A stretch of 7,243 nucleotides of DNA from Euryarchaeota archaeon UBA251 (GCA_002497905.1 DAFJ01000067.1:1-7243), one strand, 5' to 3'. Shown: positions 1 to 6,972, numbered from the stretch's first letter. Numbers and translations are program-made. Notes: generated by a model not told the origin, from the sequence alone.

Positions 1-982
1 CTCCGATATAGGACATCGGAATTGCAACTAGATTAACGGTTAGAAGGAGAAACATCACCGCCGAAGGAGGTAAACGTAGAACAGAATCTCCGTATGCACT
101 TGCCATTGCAGCGATAGTGTTCACACCATCATAGAATAACAGATACGAAACCAAAAAGAGAGACAGGACAGGGAACTTTCGAATCTCACGGAAGGTCGTC
201 ATGACCTGGTTCACTGCTACCTTGATTGCGTCGCCAACACTATTGAATTCAGTTGGATTTGGGATTTCTGGCTCCGGCGTGTTACGGAAAAGTGGCATTC
301 CCCAACCAAACCACCATAGTGCAGAGGTAACGAAAACGAAGGACATCTTCATGTTGAGTGATACTGATTCTGGAAGGGGTCCAATCAACACAATTAGATG
401 CACAATGAGGATGAGGCAGCCACCTCCAAATCCGTATACATAACCAACCGATGATACCCTATCCATCGCTTCACGTGGGGCAAGATATGGCATGAAAGCG
501 TAGTAAATCACATTCCCTCCTGCGAAACCGATGTTTCCAATCACGATGAAAATCGCTAGCCAGATATAGGCTGTATCGCCCATGAAGGGAGCCAGTCCCA
601 TGAGAGCAGTGAAGATCACACCAACGATCGTGTAAACCCACAGAATCTTCTTCTTGATAGGTACACGATCTGCAATTACGCCTAAGATTGGACTACAAAT
701 TGCAATGAATAAACTGGAAGCTGTGAGAACGAGAGAATAGTAGGAAGCACCTGTGATGTTTGCACCAAAGAACTCAGTACCCCCACCCGTTGCAGTATTG
801 AATAAACTGGCAGTTAGCATTGGTGCAACTACAGTCACTACTGTAAGAGCAAACGCCTGATTCGCGAAATCATAGAGATACCAACCCTTGAGCGCCTTCT
901 TCTCTTTAGGGGACATCTCATTGAGTATCGCAGAAACATCTACTCCTTCTGTCGATTCTGATGATGAAACAACACTGGCCAT
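1..982 (-). CDS. MFS transporter, UMF1/Atg22-like (partial, 3' end outside window)
   Basis: Reading the minus strand from the ATG at 982 gives 327 residues without a stop, running off the left edge. The product is an integral membrane transporter of the major facilitator superfamily. After a Ser-rich cytosolic N-terminus (about 1-32) comes the signature GWYLYDFANQAFALT (33-47), matching the 'GW.LYD.ANSAFA' opening of the UMF1/Atg22-like family. Hydrophobic helices follow at about 42-61, 80-102, 113-131, 138-157, 178-201 and 211-229. The loop PILGVIADRVPIKKK (98-112) is the MFS motif A, with D105, R106 and K110-112. A cytosolic linker (about 232-268) leads to the second half, which starts with LFLVSYLLFYDGVNTI (275-290), again typical of this family (compare 'FLLAYFLYNDGV'). 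About 100 C-terminal residues are missing. The substrate cannot be told. The gene is divergent from RaSEA. An alternative start is M23 (916). Family assignment is from remembered motifs. Confidence 0.85.
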   Translation of the reverse strand, partial: MASVVSSSESTEGVDVSAILNEMSPKEKKALKGWYLYDFANQAFALTVVTVVAPMLTASLFNTATGGGTEFFGANITGASYYSLVLTASSLFIAICSPILGVIADRVPIKKKILWVYTIVGVIFTALMGLAPFMGDTAYIWLAIFIVIGNIGFAGGNVIYYAFMPYLAPREAMDRVSSVGYVYGFGGGCLILIVHLIVLIGPLPESVSLNMKMSFVFVTSALWWFGWGMPLFRNTPEPEIPNPTEFNSVGDAIKVAVNQVMTTFREIRKFPVLSLFLVSYLLFYDGVNTIAAMASAYGDSVLRLPPSAVMFLLLTVNLVAIPMSYIG

Positions 983-1078
983 ACTAATCGCAGAGGGCCA
1001 TCAGCATATCAACATACAACCGTATGATATCGACTCATCTATGCAAATACCTATCACTCAAACGCCTTCCGAGAAACG
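983..1078. promoter_or_regulatory. Divergent promoter region between MFS transporter and RaSEA genes
   Basis: This 96-bp gap separates two head-to-head genes, so it must hold or overlap both promoters. It is AT-richer than the flanking coding DNA. No Shine-Dalgarno motif precedes either ATG, which would fit leaderless transcripts. Weak TATA-like stretches lie at about 1038-1050 for the rightward gene and about 1003-1018 (minus strand) for the leftward gene, roughly where an archaeal TATA box would sit for a start near the ATG. Neither is a strong consensus match, so the exact boxes are not assigned. Confidence 0.4.
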
Positions 1079-2227
1079 ATGACTGGGGGACTTCTTGGTA
1101 CCAGTGACCGAGCGGTCAAAATCCATCATCTAGTGAAAGCACCAGAGAACACGCCGGAATCAATTCGAATCCGCGAATCTTGGGATGCTTCCAGACCGGC
1201 CACTGTCTACACTACTCCAGAGCGGCTCCCTGATGGCACTCCATGCACAGCCGCTACTGTCATTCTTCGAACTAAAGGCTGTGAATGGTGGTGGAAAAGT
1301 GGTTGCACTTTCTGCGGTTACTTCAACGATGTACGAGATGATGTCACAAGTGAGGATTTGCATGCTCAATGGGAAGAAGCAAAACGACGAACCAATGATT
1401 TTGAAGATTGTAAAATGGTTAAGGTTTACACTTCTGGAACATTCTTTGAAGATCGAGAAAATCCTGCAGATTGGCAAGAAGCCGTTCTTCGAGAAACTTA
1501 CGAAAGGGGACTGCATCTGATTATTGAAGCACAGGCGCATCTTTGCAAAGAGGAAAAAATTCGATGGGTTGCAGAAAAACATCCAGGATGCACTATCGCG
1601 ATAGGTTTGGAAGCATACGACGATAATGTCCTCCGATTCCATTGCAACAAAGGATTCAACACAAAACAATGGCATCGCGCTGTAGACAACTTACGCAAAT
1701 ACGGACTAAGAGTGAAGACATATCTCCTATTCAAACCGCCATTTATGAGTGAAGGAGATGCAATCGCTCAGACCGGGAAATGGATTCGAGCGGTTGCCCC
1801 CTTATCCGATGAAATCTCAATCAATCCAATGAATATCCAGAAGAAGACTATCGTGGATCGCATTCATCGCGCTCGACAGTACCGGCCGCCTTGGCTCTGG
1901 AGTCTCATTCAACTCATCGAGGACGTGCATGATGACATTCAACCAGTTTCAGCAGAAAAAGCAGGAACTGGAACTCGCGTCATTGTCCATCCCACTGCTG
2001 CTGGAATGATTCGCGGGTCACACAACTGTGGATCCTGCGATAAGGAAGCCGCAGCAGCCATTGAAAGGTACAGTGTATCCGCTGATTTACGAGAATTCGA
2101 AGGCATTGATTGTGAATGTCGGGCTCATTGGCGTACCGAAATCAAACTTGACCAATCACTCCCCATTCCAATGGGAATTGGACGAGACCGGAGAGCCCCT
2201 GTAGCCGACATCCTTCGAGCACCATAA
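1079..2227 (+). CDS. raSEA: Archaeosine biosynthesis radical SAM protein RaSEA
   Basis: 382 residues. RaSEA is a radical SAM lyase that works with ArcS: ArcS joins lysine to preQ0 at position 15 of tRNA, and RaSEA then cleaves that adduct to leave archaeosine (G+). The cluster-binding cysteines are C68, C76 and C79 in GCEWWWKSGCTFCGYFND (67-84), a C-x7-C-x2-C spacing rather than the usual C-x3-C-x2-C, which is normal for this Elp3-like group. VKVYTSGTFF (114-123) is the conserved strand and glycine motif next to SAM. GLEAYDDNVL (176-185) and KTYLLFKPPF (213-222) are barrel strands also found in the family. The C-terminus carries GSHNCGSCDKE (313-323) and C345/C347, a further cysteine cluster that could bind zinc or iron-sulfur. 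The start ATG has no SD and sits at the end of a divergent promoter region. The partner ArcS is not in this window. I saw no frameshift or missing residue. Confidence 0.9.
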   Translation: MTGGLLGTSDRAVKIHHLVKAPENTPESIRIRESWDASRPATVYTTPERLPDGTPCTAATVILRTKGCEWWWKSGCTFCGYFNDVRDDVTSEDLHAQWEEAKRRTNDFEDCKMVKVYTSGTFFEDRENPADWQEAVLRETYERGLHLIIEAQAHLCKEEKIRWVAEKHPGCTIAIGLEAYDDNVLRFHCNKGFNTKQWHRAVDNLRKYGLRVKTYLLFKPPFMSEGDAIAQTGKWIRAVAPLSDEISINPMNIQKKTIVDRIHRARQYRPPWLWSLIQLIEDVHDDIQPVSAEKAGTGTRVIVHPTAAGMIRGSHNCGSCDKEAAAAIERYSVSADLREFEGIDCECRAHWRTEIKLDQSLPIPMGIGRDRRAPVADILRAP

Positions 2228-2261
2228 ACGGAAACCTTCGTCCTCTTTGGAACATAGATAT

Positions 2262-2280
2262 CGCCCAACGCTTAAGGGCG
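2262..2280 (+). other. Small intergenic hairpin downstream of RaSEA
   Basis: CGCCC (2262-2266) and GGGCG (2276-2280) are perfectly complementary around a 9-nt loop, 34 bases after the RaSEA stop. A pyrimidine-rich tract (about 2235-2248) precedes it. There is no T-run after the stem, so it is not a clear intrinsic terminator; it may be a 3' processing or leader structure, or chance. The rest of the 2228-2335 gap shows only a weak AT-rich patch at about 2294-2300 that might act as a TATA box for the following operon. Confidence 0.25.
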
Positions 2281-2335
2281 GCAGAATGGTGGCGAATAAT
2301 GCCCAACTGTGGGTGATTCCCTGGGGACCTATTCA

Positions 2336-2614
2336 ATGGAAGACGACGGCGGATATGGCCTGCTTGATTACATGCGCTCTGATGAGGAGCCTGAACTAGG
2401 AAGAACAGTGGCCAGTTTCGGGGCGGTTGCTCTACTTCTTTTTCTGGTTCTCTACGAGGTACTATTCCCTGGACACGGCCTTCCAGTAATCAGTGATGTA
2501 GTTCCTCTTGTGACAGGTGTGATGGACAGCAGTATCTGGTTCTTTGTCCTTGGAATCATGCTAGGTTTCTTCTCTCTCTTGGCGAACATTTTGTTCAAGG
2601 CGGTACAGGACTGA
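2336..2614 (+). CDS. Small two-TM membrane protein preceding the oxidase-like gene
   Basis: 92 residues from the ATG at 2336; an in-frame GTG at 2309 would add nine residues. Neither has a Shine-Dalgarno motif; I prefer the ATG because the protein then begins with an acidic soluble segment (MEDDGGYGLLDY and onward, 1-23). Two hydrophobic helices follow: about 25-44 and about 66-88, joined by a short loop containing FPGHGLP (44-50) with the only histidine, H47. There is no heme c motif, cysteine or copper-site motif. The stop overlaps the Shine-Dalgarno site of the next gene, so the two are very probably cotranscribed and translationally coupled. By position it could be a small accessory subunit of the oxidase-like protein, in the way respiratory complexes carry one- or two-helix subunits. 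That role is inference; I recognise no family. Confidence 0.7.
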   Translation: MEDDGGYGLLDYMRSDEEPELGRTVASFGAVALLLFLVLYEVLFPGHGLPVISDVVPLVTGVMDSSIWFFVLGIMLGFFSLLANILFKAVQD

Positions 2615-2619
2615 GGTGA
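2613..2619 (+). promoter_or_regulatory. Shine-Dalgarno site for the oxidase-like gene
   Basis: GAGGTGA matches the archaeal 16S 3' end (complement of the consensus GGAGGTGATC) over seven bases, four bases before the ATG at 2624. It overlaps the TGA stop of the upstream gene (2612-2614). This is the clearest ribosome binding site in the window and fixes the start at 2624. The overlap suggests translational coupling of the two membrane-protein genes. Confidence 0.75.
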
Positions 2620-2623
2620 AACA

Positions 2624-4357
2624 ATGGATACAATCATTCAGATGATGCTAATCTTCTGGGGATTACTAATCCTCTTCGCATGGCTCCTACGCAATGGCAT
2701 GGGATTCGTCGGTGATGCGCTGGCTGGCATGACTGGATTCATGCTCGGCAAGGCACTCGGCCCTGGTGCAACTTTGCTCGAAGGTCGATCCGGAAGTGCC
2801 TCTTCAAGTTGGATTCATCATGGACTCGTATGGCTCTTTGTTGGAGCTAGCATTACATTCGTCGATCTTTGGCTTGGCCATTCTCCCAACGATCTCTACA
2901 GCCTCCAGTCATGGAGTTGGAATATTACAGGGGACTCTGCTTTCGTTCCATCTGTCTTCGCTACCTTCGCAGGTGGTATCCACATGATGCTCATCGGTGC
3001 AGCACTCCACATTATTCCACGATTGGCGAATCATTCTCTCGCATCCGAGGGAAATGCTGGTCTAATGGCACTAGTAACCTCCCTCGGTGTACTCACCGCA
3101 ATCATCGGTACACAGTTCGGTAATGATATCGGGAACCTCATTGCCTTCGGCGGAAATACACTCGTTGCATTCGCCGCAGTGGCCATCATCGCGAATATCT
3201 TACTCACTGTTCGAGAGCAAGAAGGACGCATTGAGATTCCACAGTGGTTCTTCCTTTTCGGTATGATTGGTTACTTTGCTGCACAGGTTGGATTCATTGT
3301 GAATGGACCAAGTAATGCATCAACCACTCTTTGGATGATGCTATTCCTCCAAAATGGCATCTACTTCGCTGGTGCAGCCTTCGGACTTGTGTACTACGCA
3401 GTTCCGGCAAGAACTGGACAACCTCTACCAAGTCGTTCGCTGATTGGCTTGACTCTAATTGGTACCATTCTAACGGTGTCACCCAACGGTTACGACCCTG
3501 CAATGCTAGGATTTGCTGAGATCGCTCTTGGTCCACTGGAACACGGTGTGACAGGAGGGTTAAGCCTCGCCGCATGTGGTACAGAAGCCTCCTGCACAGG
3601 GACCCTTTTCCTATCAGCCCTCATGGCACTGTCCATCCCTGTCGCATTCATGTTTGCAGGGAACGTACTCACCGCAATCCGTCGAAGTGGCGCCCTGTTT
3701 GAAGACACGGCCCTAACGATGATTGCCTTCGGTGCACTCATGACACCTATCTTTGCTATTGCTTCACTATTCACAACGTTAGACTCGATTTCAGGTTCTG
3801 GTGAGCTTGCAACTGCAATCTCCACAGTCCGTCTAGGCTCACAGTGGGGCGCTTACATCCCGCTCGTTCTCGGTGGTATCCTTGCCATATTGCCTGATAT
3901 CACGGGCCGTGAGCTCGACAGCCAGTCAGAAGGGCGCCGAGCAACTTACTTCCTCGCTGTAGGCGTAATTGGCGCTTTTGTATTCTCCTTAGCAGCCGAC
4001 TTCGCGAACATTTCCTTTGCCGAAGCGATGATTATGGCTGAGGCTGAGATTGAAGGGGCCGTTAGTAGCACGGCAAGTGAACTAATGCCAATCGCGTCGG
4101 TCCTGTTCTATGGCGCTGTAATCGGTGTCTTGTTCATCACTCAGAATGTAATCCGAAGTTCCACTACGGGAGCACCAGCGGGCACACTCGAAGGCGACTT
4201 CGATATCCTCGGTCCTCAGAACTACGTAATAGGTGGTCCCACAACTGTGCGTGACCTTCTCACCGCTGGTGTAACGCTCGACACAATGATCTCTCCAGAG
4301 GATAGTGCCGATGATGATGATCACGTAGGCCCAACACACCTCTCTGAAGAGGAGTGA
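2624..4357 (+). CDS. Heme-copper oxidase subunit I-like membrane protein lacking the metal-ligand histidines
   Basis: 577 residues, about a dozen hydrophobic helices, and an acidic soluble tail (about 511-577). The layout follows subunit I of heme-copper oxidases, closest in feel to CcoN/NorB types. Three helices end in the pattern G-x6-P: G125/P132 (with IPRL), G254/P261 (VYYAVPARTGQPLPS, 256-270) and G417/P424 (ILAILPDITGRELDS, 419-433). The last two share PxxTGxxLxS, the loop that follows TM6 and TM10 in the family. Histidines occur only at 65, 66, 86, 120, 129, 137, 307, 567 and 572. By this alignment the ligand positions for the low-spin heme (about 110 and 404), heme b3 (about 402) and CuB (about 241 plus the His-His pair near 305) are Ser, Leu, Val and Phe, with only H307 near the pair. 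Oxygen reduction therefore looks lost. It is coupled to the small two-TM gene upstream. Homology is judged by eye; a different polytopic family remains possible. Confidence 0.6.
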   Translation: MDTIIQMMLIFWGLLILFAWLLRNGMGFVGDALAGMTGFMLGKALGPGATLLEGRSGSASSSWIHHGLVWLFVGASITFVDLWLGHSPNDLYSLQSWSWNITGDSAFVPSVFATFAGGIHMMLIGAALHIIPRLANHSLASEGNAGLMALVTSLGVLTAIIGTQFGNDIGNLIAFGGNTLVAFAAVAIIANILLTVREQEGRIEIPQWFFLFGMIGYFAAQVGFIVNGPSNASTTLWMMLFLQNGIYFAGAAFGLVYYAVPARTGQPLPSRSLIGLTLIGTILTVSPNGYDPAMLGFAEIALGPLEHGVTGGLSLAACGTEASCTGTLFLSALMALSIPVAFMFAGNVLTAIRRSGALFEDTALTMIAFGALMTPIFAIASLFTTLDSISGSGELATAISTVRLGSQWGAYIPLVLGGILAILPDITGRELDSQSEGRRATYFLAVGVIGAFVFSLAADFANISFAEAMIMAEAEIEGAVSSTASELMPIASVLFYGAVIGVLFITQNVIRSSTTGAPAGTLEGDFDILGPQNYVIGGPTTVRDLLTAGVTLDTMISPEDSADDDDHVGPTHLSEEE

Positions 4358-4366
4358 ACAGAACCC

Positions 4367-5641
4367 ATGAAAATCGGTTTAGTGGGTAAACCGAATGTCG
4401 GGAAGTCGACTACTTTCGCAGCATTAACCGAGACTTCGGTTGAGATTGCAAACTATCCCTTCACTACTATTGAAGCGAATGTCGGTGTCGCATGGCTACC
4501 ATTGGAAGCAGATTGTGCTTGCAAGGAACTCGTCAACAAAGCCGAGGTTGCTGGTCGCCCACTTGAAGCAGATGTTTCACGAGAAGGAAGTGTCTGCACA
4601 CCCCGTTCAGGCTCATGCATTGGGTATCGTCGCATTGTTCCCGTAACTCTTGTCGATGTAGCAGGACTTGTTCCAGGAGCACATAGTGGACGAGGAAGAG
4701 GCAATCAATTCCTATCGGATCTCGCCAATTGTGACGCGCTAATCCAGGTAGTGGATGCTTCAGGCACTACTGATCTCGAAGGTAATCCCTCTGGAGAAGG
4801 AGCCTGTGATCCTCTCGAAGAACATGAATTTCTCATCGGTGAACTAGATGCATGGATTGCTAATATTCTGGCTACTTCATGGTCTAGAGGAGCAAGGAGG
4901 GCTCAAGCTGAAGGTCAAAATGCACTAATTCGATACGTACATGATCAGTTGAGCGGACTAGGAGCTACCGAATCCATTGTGGTTCAGACCCTGAACGCCT
5001 TCACCTCGGATCATCCTGACCTTCCTGTCCCATGGTCTTGGCCAGAAGATACTGTACGCAATCTAGCTTCGAGATTTCGTCAAGCGTTATTTCCAGTCCA
5101 TATCGCAGCCAACAAGGCGGACCTCACCGAACCCAAAACCTGGTTAGCACTTCAGGAAACTATCGAGAGCAAGGGGGGCCTTATTCGAGCTACATCGGCA
5201 GAAACAGAACTAGCTCTCCGCCGAGCATCAAAGGTTGGCGCGATAAATTACCGACCCGGAGACAATCGTTTCTCGATCCGTGAAGAGGCGAAAATCAATG
5301 ACGCGCAGCGTAAAGGGCTCGACGCTCTACAGAAGCGAGTTGAGATTCTTGATGGAACAGGGGTTGTTGCCTTACTATCAGCCGTTGTCTTCAATCGGCT
5401 AGAGCGTATCGTAGCGTATCCTGTACAAGACGAATCAAAATGGCTTGATGGTGAAGGGCGCATACTTCCTGATGCTCTACTCGTAAAACAAGGTGCAACA
5501 GCAAAAGATCTCGCCTACGCAGTTCACACCGATCTCGGTGACGGTTTCATCCGCGCCACTGATGCTCGTACCGGTCGAGTAATTGGAGCGGATCACGAAC
5601 TAGCAGACAATGACGTTGTGAAAATTCACGCAAAGACGTAA
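4367..5641 (+). CDS. ychF: Archaeal YchF/OLA1-type GTPase (Obg superfamily) with TGS domain
   Basis: 424 residues; archaeal YchF proteins are usually near 390-400. It is a cytosolic P-loop NTPase thought to act on or near the ribosome. The G1 loop is GKPNVGKST (7-15), the switch region IANYPFTTIEANVG (27-40), and G3 DVAGLVPGAHSGRGRGN (97-113). G4 is NKAD (249-252), which predicts GTP use, unlike bacterial YchF and OLA1, whose altered NxxE motif favours ATP. A candidate G5 is TSAE (276-279). Between switch I and G3 sits the archaeal insert with C50, C52, C77 and C84, a possible metal or redox site. The TGS domain covers about 366-424 (DALLVKQGATAKDLAYAVH onward). The gene starts 9 bases after the oxidase-like gene, with a purine-rich GAGGAG (4349-4354) 12 bases upstream, so it is likely in the same transcript. 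Its stop TAA directly abuts the stop of the convergent gene. Confidence 0.9.
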   Translation: MKIGLVGKPNVGKSTTFAALTETSVEIANYPFTTIEANVGVAWLPLEADCACKELVNKAEVAGRPLEADVSREGSVCTPRSGSCIGYRRIVPVTLVDVAGLVPGAHSGRGRGNQFLSDLANCDALIQVVDASGTTDLEGNPSGEGACDPLEEHEFLIGELDAWIANILATSWSRGARRAQAEGQNALIRYVHDQLSGLGATESIVVQTLNAFTSDHPDLPVPWSWPEDTVRNLASRFRQALFPVHIAANKADLTEPKTWLALQETIESKGGLIRATSAETELALRRASKVGAINYRPGDNRFSIREEAKINDAQRKGLDALQKRVEILDGTGVVALLSAVVFNRLERIVAYPVQDESKWLDGEGRILPDALLVKQGATAKDLAYAVHTDLGDGFIRATDARTGRVIGADHELADNDVVKIHAKT

Positions 5642-6334
5642 TCACTCAGTGGTCGGATCGGCGATGTTCAACACTGGTTCCATCGATACTTCGAAGACAA
5701 TCGCAGTCCATGTGATATCGTAATCCTGGCTATCATCACTGTTGACGAAACTGCCAACGATTGGTACCGGATTATCTACGACTTCGGCGGTTACTCCCAC
5801 ATACCATTCACCACGAGCACTCTCATTGTCAGACCAACGTGAAGTGATATCAGACATTTTTCCTTCCGCCTCGTAAGTCACTCCATCGTATCCTTCAACG
5901 ATATTCCAAGTCATAGAGAAGGCATTACCTCCGCCACAATCTCCAGACGCTGATTGATCTTGAAGTTCGCCAGATACTCCTGCTAAATCAGAATCTCCAG
6001 AACCACCATCATTGAAACCAACATCATCGTTGTCATTACAACTAACTTCGATAGTTACTGATGCAACATTACGATTCTCACCAATCATTTCCTCGGTGAG
6101 AAGGAAGATCGATTCGTAGGTTTCGCCATCGCTAAGTTCTTGAGAATTTTCCGTTTGTGTAAACATCTCCTCCGTGAAAGATACTTCCCATGTGCCAGAC
6201 GAATCGCTTGCACCCGCGCCATCGAGACCAACGAGACTTGGGACGAGAGCGAAGTAAATTGGGAAAATGAACATGAACAAAACGGTCCCGCCGAACATCG
6301 CTTGATTGCGACGATCCTGGAAGAATTCCTGCAT
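5642..6334 (-). CDS. Membrane-anchored acidic extracytoplasmic protein of unknown function
   Basis: 230 residues from the ATG at 6334; an in-frame TTG at 6370 and GTG at 6340 would lengthen it by 12 and 2 residues. I prefer the ATG because the start then gives a short charged N-terminus with arginines (MQEFFQDRRNQ) followed by one hydrophobic helix (about 14-35), a typical uncleaved signal anchor with the N-terminus inside. The remainder (about 36-230) is soluble, poor in lysine and rich in Asp, Glu, Ser and Gly, with alternating hydrophobic patterns suggesting beta strands (for example MTWNIVEGYDGVTYEAEG, 141-158). Two cysteines, C99 and C133, flank a Gly/Asp/Ser-rich loop and could form a disulfide outside the cell. 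I recognise no family. It lies 49 bases downstream of the next minus-strand gene (13 if the TTG start is used), so the two may be cotranscribed. Confidence 0.7.
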   Translation of the reverse strand: MQEFFQDRRNQAMFGGTVLFMFIFPIYFALVPSLVGLDGAGASDSSGTWEVSFTEEMFTQTENSQELSDGETYESIFLLTEEMIGENRNVASVTIEVSCNDNDDVGFNDGGSGDSDLAGVSGELQDQSASGDCGGGNAFSMTWNIVEGYDGVTYEAEGKMSDITSRWSDNESARGEWYVGVTAEVVDNPVPIVGSFVNSDDSQDYDITWTAIVFEVSMEPVLNIADPTTE

Positions 6335-6383
6335 GTCCACAGAATACAACGATAGATTCCTGTTCTTCAATGTCCCGCTGTGA

Positions 6384-6947
6384 TTATTCTGATTCCTCAG
6401 ATGGTATAGGGGGCCAATTGAGATCGATATCCTCGACCCGTTTCACCTTAGGATCCAATCCCCACGCCTTTAATCGACGACGTGAACGCCCATACTCAGG
6501 TAAAAAATACCCAATACGGCTTCGTTCACCGAATGTCCACCGATTCGGCATCCGAGGAAGTTCACGGGCCCACGCACGAATGAATGAAGGCCACATTTCG
6601 TGATCGATAACATCTGGCAAGACCCATTCAGTAGTGGTAATTTCGCCTGCTGAACCAGGTGTGTGAGACCAAGCCTGCATAGCAGCACCTTCCAAAGGTC
6701 CATCATCAATTAGAATTCCAAAAGTACGAGCTGATTGCTGAAGTGGGATGATAATCGCCATTCGGTGTACTGGTCGTTTACCTTCGTGCCGAACTACACG
6801 CCAACCCGCAGATTCTGCAGCTAAGCGGAAGGCGCGAACGGTATCGACAGGGCCGACACAAACCGGAATCTCATGCACTGTGGCGTGTTCCACAGATTGG
6901 AGAAGAGGTATTGCCACATCATCACTTCGGGAATTATACCCGAACAC
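6384..6947 (-). CDS. Conserved-looking soluble protein of unknown function
   Basis: 187 residues if the GTG at 6947 is used; no ATG occurs in frame until M63. Later GTG candidates are at 6917, 6893 and 6878. A TATA-like TATAAT lies at 6938-6933 on this strand, inside the longest version, and would fit a start at 6893 or 6878, giving a protein of 169 or 164 residues that opens just before EIPVCVGPVDTVRAFRLA (26-43). The protein has no membrane helix or signal peptide. It shows an alpha/beta pattern up to about residue 95 (strands at 48-53, 62-69 and 76-81), then a Trp-rich basic C-terminal half with WPSFIRAWARELPRMPNRW (119-137) and GRSRRRLKAWG (153-163), ending in an acidic tail. The basic, aromatic half could contact nucleic acid, but no known domain is evident. 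It follows P1 on the same strand after a 104-bp structured gap. Confidence 0.7.
   Translation of the reverse strand: MFGYNSRSDDVAIPLLQSVEHATVHEIPVCVGPVDTVRAFRLAAESAGWRVVRHEGKRPVHRMAIIIPLQQSARTFGILIDDGPLEGAAMQAWSHTPGSAGEITTTEWVLPDVIDHEMWPSFIRAWARELPRMPNRWTFGERSRIGYFLPEYGRSRRRLKAWGLDPKVKRVEDIDLNWPPIPSEESE
6933..6940 (-). promoter_or_regulatory. Possible TATA box for the 187-residue gene
   Basis: On the minus strand GGTATAAT reads from 6940 to 6933. If it is an archaeal TATA box, transcription would begin near 6909, downstream of the longest start candidate and just upstream of in-frame GTG codons at 6893 and 6878. It sits inside the open reading frame, so it may equally be coding sequence. Confidence 0.25.
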
Positions 6948-6972
6948 AGAGGGGGTGATCTGCTCTGCGGCG

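Noticed and set aside
201..443. An 80-residue plus-strand reading frame
   Set aside because: It is antisense to the middle of the MFS transporter, whose translation shows clear family motifs over this interval.
888..1082. A 64-residue plus-strand reading frame overlapping the transporter's N-terminus
   Set aside because: Most of it is antisense to the well-supported MFS gene, its composition is unremarkable, and it ends in the RaSEA start. The MFS frame explains the sequence.
2286..2399. A 37-codon ATG frame starting in the gap before the small membrane gene
   Set aside because: It is out of frame with and overlaps the two-helix protein, has no Shine-Dalgarno site and shows no protein-like pattern.
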